From: Rhodovulum adriaticum | GTDB lineage: Bacteria > Pseudomonadota > Alphaproteobacteria > Rhodobacterales > Rhodobacteraceae | DNA length: 64,000 nt | Direction of reading: 5' to 3' | Assembly (NCBI RefSeq): GCF_004345735.1 | Contig: NZ_SLXL01000002.1 | Location: forward strand, 434,001 to 498,000 | In this document: positions 60,268-64,000 of the stretch, one piece after another | Numbering within the stretch: position 1 is the first letter of the stretch | Layout: each line of letters begins with the position of its first letter | Made by a program: the position numbers and the translations under genes | Notes under the pieces: model-generated | The model's input: the letters and a program-made list of their open reading frames with translations, nothing else | What the model was told of the DNA's origin: nothing | Database searches by the model: none

Positions 60268-60792
60268 ATGAACACGCACGCAACCGGGCCGGGCCTTCGG
60301 TCCGTCACGCTTATGATCCTGACATTGGCCATCGCCGCCCTGGCCCTGCCCCTGCACGCGGCCGAGCGCGGCCCGGTCACCGGCCTGCCCCTGCCCCGTT
60401 ACGTCTCGCTCAAGGCATCCGAGGGCAACGTGCGGCGCGGCCCCAGCCTCAGCCACCGGATCGACTGGGTCTACAACCGCCGCGGCGTGCCGTTGCAGGT
60501 CACCGCCGAATACGGCCATTGGCGCCGGGTGCGCGACCGCGACGGCGCGGGCGGCTGGATGCACTACACGCTGCTGTCGGGGGTGCGCATGGTGCTGGTC
60601 CAAGAGGACATGCTGGCCCTGCGCCGCCTGCCCACGCCCGACGCCACCATCCTGGCCCGGACCGAGGCCGGGGTGATCGCCCGGCTGGGAAAATGCAAAC
60701 CCGACTGGTGCCGCATCAGCGCGGACGGGTACAAGGGCTGGGTTCCGAAAACCGCACTCTGGGGCGTCGACCCCGACGAAATCCGCGAGTGA
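60268..60792 (+). CDS. Exported protein with two bacterial SH3-like repeats
   Basis: The 174-residue protein has a signal region (LRSVTLMILTLAIAALALPLHAA) and two SH3-like repeats: YVSLKASEGNVRRGPSLSHRIDWVYNRRGVPLQVTAEYGHWRRVRDRDGAGGWMHYTLLSG and a second covering LALRRLPTPDATILART...WCRISADGYKGWVPKTALWG. Such periplasmic SH3 proteins are thought to bind peptidoglycan or other wall parts. Two cysteines (KCKPDWC in the second repeat) may pair. An ATG at 60256 is a possible alternative start. Confidence 0.78.
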   Translation: MNTHATGPGLRSVTLMILTLAIAALALPLHAAERGPVTGLPLPRYVSLKASEGNVRRGPSLSHRIDWVYNRRGVPLQVTAEYGHWRRVRDRDGAGGWMHYTLLSGVRMVLVQEDMLALRRLPTPDATILARTEAGVIARLGKCKPDWCRISADGYKGWVPKTALWGVDPDEIRE

Positions 60793-60852
60793 TCTTGCCG
60801 CCATGCCCCGCCCCCTGCTAGGCCAAGGCAACGCCCCCGACATGGCCCGAAC

Positions 60853-61743
60853 ATGCCTGACGCGCACCGCCTGAACCTTTCCGCCGGCCTTGCCTCGGTC
60901 ACGGTCGCGGCCCTGCTTGTGGGGCTGAAGATCTGGGCCCTGGGGGAAACGCAGGCGCTGTCTGTCGCGGCCTCGCTGGCCGACAGCACGCTGGACCTGA
61001 TGATGTCGCTGGGCGGGCTGGCGGCGATCCTGTATGCCGCACGCCCCCCGGACGAGGATCACACCTTCGGCCATTCCTCGGCCGAGGATCTGGCCGCCCT
61101 GGGACAGGCGGTGTTCATCCTGGCCTCTGCCGGGGTGATCGGGGTCGCCGCCCTGCTGCGTCTGACCGCCGCCGACCCGATCCCCCTGACGGCCGAGGGT
61201 CGCGGCATTGCCGCCATGTCGCTGGCCATCGCCCTGACGCTGGGGCTGGTGCTGTGGCAACGCCGGGTCGCCGCGCGTACCGGCAACCGGGTGGTCCGGG
61301 CCGATTCGCTGCATTACCTGGGCGACCTGCTGCCCAATATCGGCGCGATCCTCGCGCTGTGGGCCTCGGACCAGTTCGGGCTGGCGCGACTGGATTCCGC
61401 CATTGCGCTGGCGACGGCCGCCATGCTGGCGGTGGGCGCACTGGGGATCGGACGCGGCGCGTGGGATGCGCTGATGGACCGCGCCGCCGATCCGCAGGTG
61501 ATCGTCCGGATCGAGCGCCTTGCGGAAAACCAGCCCGGCGTTCTGGGCTTTCACGACCTCAAGACGCGCCGCGCGGGCGCCCGGCTGTTCGTGAACCTGC
61601 ATATCGAACTGGACGGACGGCAAAGCCTGAATGACGCCCACGCCATCGGCGCCGCCCTGAAACATGCCATCCTGGCGGAGTTTCCCGGCACCGACATCAT
61701 CATTCATTTCGACCCCGCCCGCAGGCCGGATACCCCGGGCTAG
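60853..61743 (+). CDS. Cation diffusion facilitator (FieF/CDF family) metal exporter
   Basis: The 296-residue protein has six predicted helices and the CDF metal sites: ADSTLD (Asp, three residues, Asp) in helix 2 and HYLGD (His, three residues, Asp) in helix 5, the same D-D-H-D arrangement as the zinc/iron site of Escherichia coli FieF. DEDHTFGHSSAEDLAAL supplies the cytoplasmic metal-binding turn, and the C-terminal ferredoxin-like domain ends IIIHFDPAR. It exports divalent metal in exchange for protons. Zn, Fe or Mn are all possible. Confidence 0.88.
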   Translation: MPDAHRLNLSAGLASVTVAALLVGLKIWALGETQALSVAASLADSTLDLMMSLGGLAAILYAARPPDEDHTFGHSSAEDLAALGQAVFILASAGVIGVAALLRLTAADPIPLTAEGRGIAAMSLAIALTLGLVLWQRRVAARTGNRVVRADSLHYLGDLLPNIGAILALWASDQFGLARLDSAIALATAAMLAVGALGIGRGAWDALMDRAADPQVIVRIERLAENQPGVLGFHDLKTRRAGARLFVNLHIELDGRQSLNDAHAIGAALKHAILAEFPGTDIIIHFDPARRPDTPG

Positions 61744-61745
61744 GC

Positions 61746-61767
61746 CTTCTTCTTGGTCCAAATACCC
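61746..61767 (-). repeat. Dispersed 3'-end motif TATTTGGACCAAGAAGAAG, copy 2
   Basis: Between the converging CDF and ThiF genes, the minus strand reads GGG-TATTTGGACCAAGAAGAAG. It matches copy 1 at 43387-43409 with a single base change (T to G) over 19 bases. Here no long hairpin precedes it. The location in a second convergent gap suggests a 3'-end role. Confidence 0.6.
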
Positions 61768-61786
61768 GCGCCGCAGGCAGCCGCCG

Positions 61787-62836
61787 TCAGGCGGCTTTCC
61801 CGGTGCCGCCGCAGACCGGGCAATCCGCCCTCCGCTTCAGCGCGATCACCCGCGACTCCGAATACAGCGCATCGTGGACCGCCATGCGCCCGGCCAGTGT
61901 CTGGCCGGCGCCGGTGATGTGCTTGATCGCCTCCATCGCCATCATCGACCCGATGATACCCGGCAGCGCACCGATCACGCCCGCCTCGGCGCAGCTGGGC
62001 GCCAGACCCGGCGCGGGGGCCTGGGGGAAGATGCAGGCATAGCAGGGCGTGCCATGGGCGGGATCGTACAGGCTGACCTGTCCCTCCCATTGGGCGATGG
62101 CCCCGGCGACCAGCGGCGTGGCCGTGCGCACCGCCGCCCGGTTCACCATGTCGCGGGTGTCGAAATTGTCGCTGCCGTCCAGCACCAGATCGTACTCGGC
62201 AAACAGTGCCTCGGCGGTCTCCGCGTCCAGTCGGCGGTGATAGGGGCGCACCTCGACAAACGGGTTTTGCGCGCTCAGCGCCGCCTGGGCGGAAAACACC
62301 TTGGGCATGCCGATGCGGGCATCCGTATGGATCACCTGCCGTTGCAGGTTCGAGGCCGACACGATGTCATCGTCCACGACGCCCAGCGTGCCGACCCCCG
62401 CCGCCCCCAGATACAGCAGCGCGGGCGATCCCAGCCCACCTGCCCCCACAACCAGCACCTTTGCCTCTTTCAGCTTGCGCTGACCCGGTCCGCCGACCTC
62501 GCGCAGAACGATATGGCGGGCATAGCGGTCCAGCTCGGTGGGGCTGAGCGGACCTTTGGGTGTGCCGGCCTGCGCAGGCGGGGCCGCACGGCGGCGCAGC
62601 GCACCAAGCGCCAGCCGGTAGGCCACCACCAGCGCCGCAACCAGCCCCAGCGCGAACCACCCCTGCGGCGTGCCCCCGATGGCAGTACGCAACGCGTGGC
62701 CCTCGGGCATCAACACCTGCACGCCCAGCACCGCCAGGTACAGCGCCCCGATCATCGCCCAACGCGCGCCGCGCGACACCTTCATCACGGCGCCCAGCAG
62801 CCACAGCGCCACGGCAAGCGCCAGCAAGACACCCAT
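61787..62836 (-). CDS. ThiF/MoeB-type adenylyltransferase with N-terminal membrane anchor
   Basis: The C-terminal 250 residues are a ThiF/MoeB E1-like enzyme: RYARHIVLREVGGPGQRKLKEAKVLVVGAGGLGSPALLYL with the ATP loop, DDDIVSASNLQRQVIHTD, and zinc cysteines in PCYACIF and CPVCGG. It would adenylate the C-terminus of a ThiS/MoaD-like sulfur carrier. About 80 N-terminal residues form three hydrophobic helices (VLLALAVALWLLGAVM; WAMIGALYLAVLGVQVL; WFALGLVAALVVAYRLALGAL), which free MoeB and ThiF lack. The ATG overlaps the dut stop (TGATG). Confidence 0.85.
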   Translation of the reverse strand: MGVLLALAVALWLLGAVMKVSRGARWAMIGALYLAVLGVQVLMPEGHALRTAIGGTPQGWFALGLVAALVVAYRLALGALRRRAAPPAQAGTPKGPLSPTELDRYARHIVLREVGGPGQRKLKEAKVLVVGAGGLGSPALLYLGAAGVGTLGVVDDDIVSASNLQRQVIHTDARIGMPKVFSAQAALSAQNPFVEVRPYHRRLDAETAEALFAEYDLVLDGSDNFDTRDMVNRAAVRTATPLVAGAIAQWEGQVSLYDPAHGTPCYACIFPQAPAPGLAPSCAEAGVIGALPGIIGSMMAMEAIKHITGAGQTLAGRMAVHDALYSESRVIALKRRADCPVCGGTGKAA

Positions 62837-63303
62837 CAGCGGCGCCCCGTGGAACCGAACCCGCCCGCGCCACGGGGCGTGTCGTCCAGCGCCTGAACAA
62901 GATCAAAGGCCACCTGCACCACCGGCGCCACGATGATCTGCGCGATCCGGTCGCCGTGATGAATCGTGTAAGGCTCTGCCCCGAGGTTGACCAACAACAC
63001 CCCCAACGGCCCGCGATAATCGCTGTCGATGGTGCCGGGCGTGTTGGGCAGGGTGATCCCGTGTTTCAACGCCAGACCCGACCGGGGGCGGATCTGCATT
63101 TCATACCCCCGCGGGATGGCCACGCGCAGCCCGGTCGGCACCACATGGCGGGCCATGGGGGCCAGCGTCAGGCCGGAATCGCGCGCCTCGGAGGGGAAGT
63201 TGGCGCGGATATCCGCCCCCGCTGCGCCTGCGGTTTCATAGGCGGGCAGGCCCAGGGCGCGGTCGGCCCAATCCTCCCACAGCACCTGCAGAACCGGGGT
63301 CAT
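62836..63303 (-). CDS. dut: dUTP diphosphatase (Dut)
   Basis: The 155-residue protein has all five trimeric dUTPase motifs: [46 protein letters not shown] and the P-loop-like [10 protein letters not shown] at the C-terminus. It splits dUTP to dUMP and pyrophosphate, keeping uracil out of DNA and supplying dTMP synthesis. It sits between coaBC and the ThiF gene with four-base and one-base overlaps, so all three are one operon. Confidence 0.95.
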   Translation of the reverse strand: MTPVLQVLWEDWADRALGLPAYETAGAAGADIRANFPSEARDSGLTLAPMARHVVPTGLRVAIPRGYEMQIRPRSGLALKHGITLPNTPGTIDSDYRGPLGVLLVNLGAEPYTIHHGDRIAQIIVAPVVQVAFDLVQALDDTPRGAGGFGSTGRR

Positions 63304-64000
63304 ACGCCCTGCCCCAGTGCTGTGGCGATGCGCGCGGCCAGCCGGTCGGCGACCTGGGCCTTGCCCAGGCGCGGCCAGGTTTCGGCGCCATTGGCGGTAA
63401 TCAGCGTTACCTCGTTCTCGGCCCCGCCCATGATGCCGGTGCCGGGCGAAACATCGTTGGCCACGATCCAGTCGCAGCCCTTGCGCGCCCGCTTGGCGGT
63501 GGCGTGGTCGGCGATGTTTTCCGTTTCAGCGGCAAAGCCCACGACCAGCGCCGGGCGGCCCGTGCCCATCTGCGCGACGGTGGCCAGGATGTCGGGATTC
63601 TCGGCAAACTCCAGCGCGGGCGCGGCGCCGGTGCCGTCCTTCTTCATCTTCTGATCGGCGGCATTGGCCACGCGCCAATCGGCCACCGCGGCCGCAAAAA
63701 CCGCCGCATCGGCGGGCAAGGCGCCCTGCACGGCGGCCAGCATCTGCTGCGCGGTTTCCACGAGGATCACCGTCACCCCTTCGGGCGGGGGAACAGTTGC
63801 CGGGCCGGTCACGAACACGACCTCTGCCCCCAGCCCCGCCAACGCGCGGGCCAGCGCCGTGCCCTGCGCCCCCGACGATCGGTTGGCGATATAGCGCACC
63901 GGATCGATCGGTTCATGGGTGGGGCCAGAGGTGACGACGATCCGCTTGCCCGCCAGGGGGCCATCGGCAAGCCGCGCCTCGATCGCGGCCAGGATTTCGG
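63300..64000 (-). CDS. coaBC: CoaBC bifunctional protein, C-terminal (phosphopantothenoylcysteine synthetase) part; runs off window
   Basis: The visible 233 codons cover the CoaB half, beginning near [43 protein letters not shown]. The nucleotide-binding [19 protein letters not shown] segment and the later [17 protein letters not shown] stretch are hallmarks of the CTP-dependent ligase that joins cysteine to 4'-phosphopantothenate. The CoaC decarboxylase half lies beyond position 64000. An apparent start at 63899 is internal. It heads the coaBC-dut-thiF operon. Confidence 0.92.
   Translation of the reverse strand, partial: EILAAIEARLADGPLAGKRIVVTSGPTHEPIDPVRYIANRSSGAQGTALARALAGLGAEVVFVTGPATVPPPEGVTVILVETAQQMLAAVQGALPADAAVFAAAVADWRVANAADQKMKKDGTGAAPALEFAENPDILATVAQMGTGRPALVVGFAAETENIADHATAKRARKGCDWIVANDVSPGTGIMGGAENEVTLITANGAETWPRLGKAQVADRLAARIATALGQGV

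Overview
The window is very GC-rich DNA with tightly packed, often overlapping genes (ATGA, GTGA and TGATG junctions). Gene content points to an alphaproteobacterium of the Rhodobacteraceae: two TRAP transporters, DUF6455 proteins, a hisS-hisZ-hisG operon with short-form HisG, a membrane-anchored ThiF protein next to dut and coaBC, FnrL-like boxes, and a cowN gene that hints at a nitrogen-fixing lineage. This placement comes from gene content and style, not from a marker-gene comparison. There are no rRNA genes, tRNAs I could recognise, CRISPR arrays or prophage.

Layout. 1-2.9 kb: small housekeeping and redox genes (EI24 protein, nitroreductase, DUF167, DCC thiol protein, a DUF6455 pair behind an FnrL-like box). 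2.9-8 kb: an RND efflux pump divergent from its TetR regulator. 8-10.3 kb: small unknown genes, cowN and a TDT/TehA-type carrier. 10.4-13.5 kb: a TRAP transporter. 13.6-23.9 kb: a catabolic island. A second TRAP transporter and five genes for 2-oxoacid:ferredoxin oxidoreductases (iorA, an iorB-ferredoxin fusion, korA, korB, korC) run leftward, and a PaaI thioesterase and PaaK phenylacetate-CoA ligase run rightward. Together they look like uptake and CoA-dependent oxidation of aryl-pyruvates or aryl-acetates. 24-28.9 kb: a YhiI/RbbA/YhhJ-type ABC exporter. 28.9-30.9 kb: an MFS carrier and a ZIP metal transporter.

31.1-36.8 kb: a complete IS1595-family element (1,682 bp, imperfect 24-bp inverted repeats, 8-bp target duplication) carrying two passenger genes. 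It sits directly against the promoter of a sitABCD manganese/iron-type ABC transporter. That promoter has two near-identical palindromic operators, one lying between the -35 and -10 boxes. SitC has a C-terminal winged-helix-like extension. 36.9-39.6 kb: an amino-acid ABC transporter lacking an ATPase gene. 39.6-43 kb: hisG, hisZ and hisS; hisS contains an intact but compositionally foreign internal segment. 43-47.6 kb: slyX, a sulfotransferase and dnaE. 47.8-52.5 kb: a BMP-family (nucleoside-type) ABC transporter ending in a strong terminator. 52.5-64 kb: CBS protein, DauA-like oxidase, methyltransferase, AhpD-like protein behind a second FnrL-like box, EF-hand protein, dimethylglycine dehydrogenase-like enzyme, cupin, 2-hydroxyacid dehydrogenase, SH3 protein, CDF metal exporter, ThiF, dut and partial coaBC.

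The most interesting items are the IOR/KOR/PaaK island, the passenger-bearing IS beside the sit operators, the hisS mosaic, two matching FnrL-like boxes, and a 19-nt motif (TATTTKGACCAAGAAGAAG) found in two convergent intergenic gaps.
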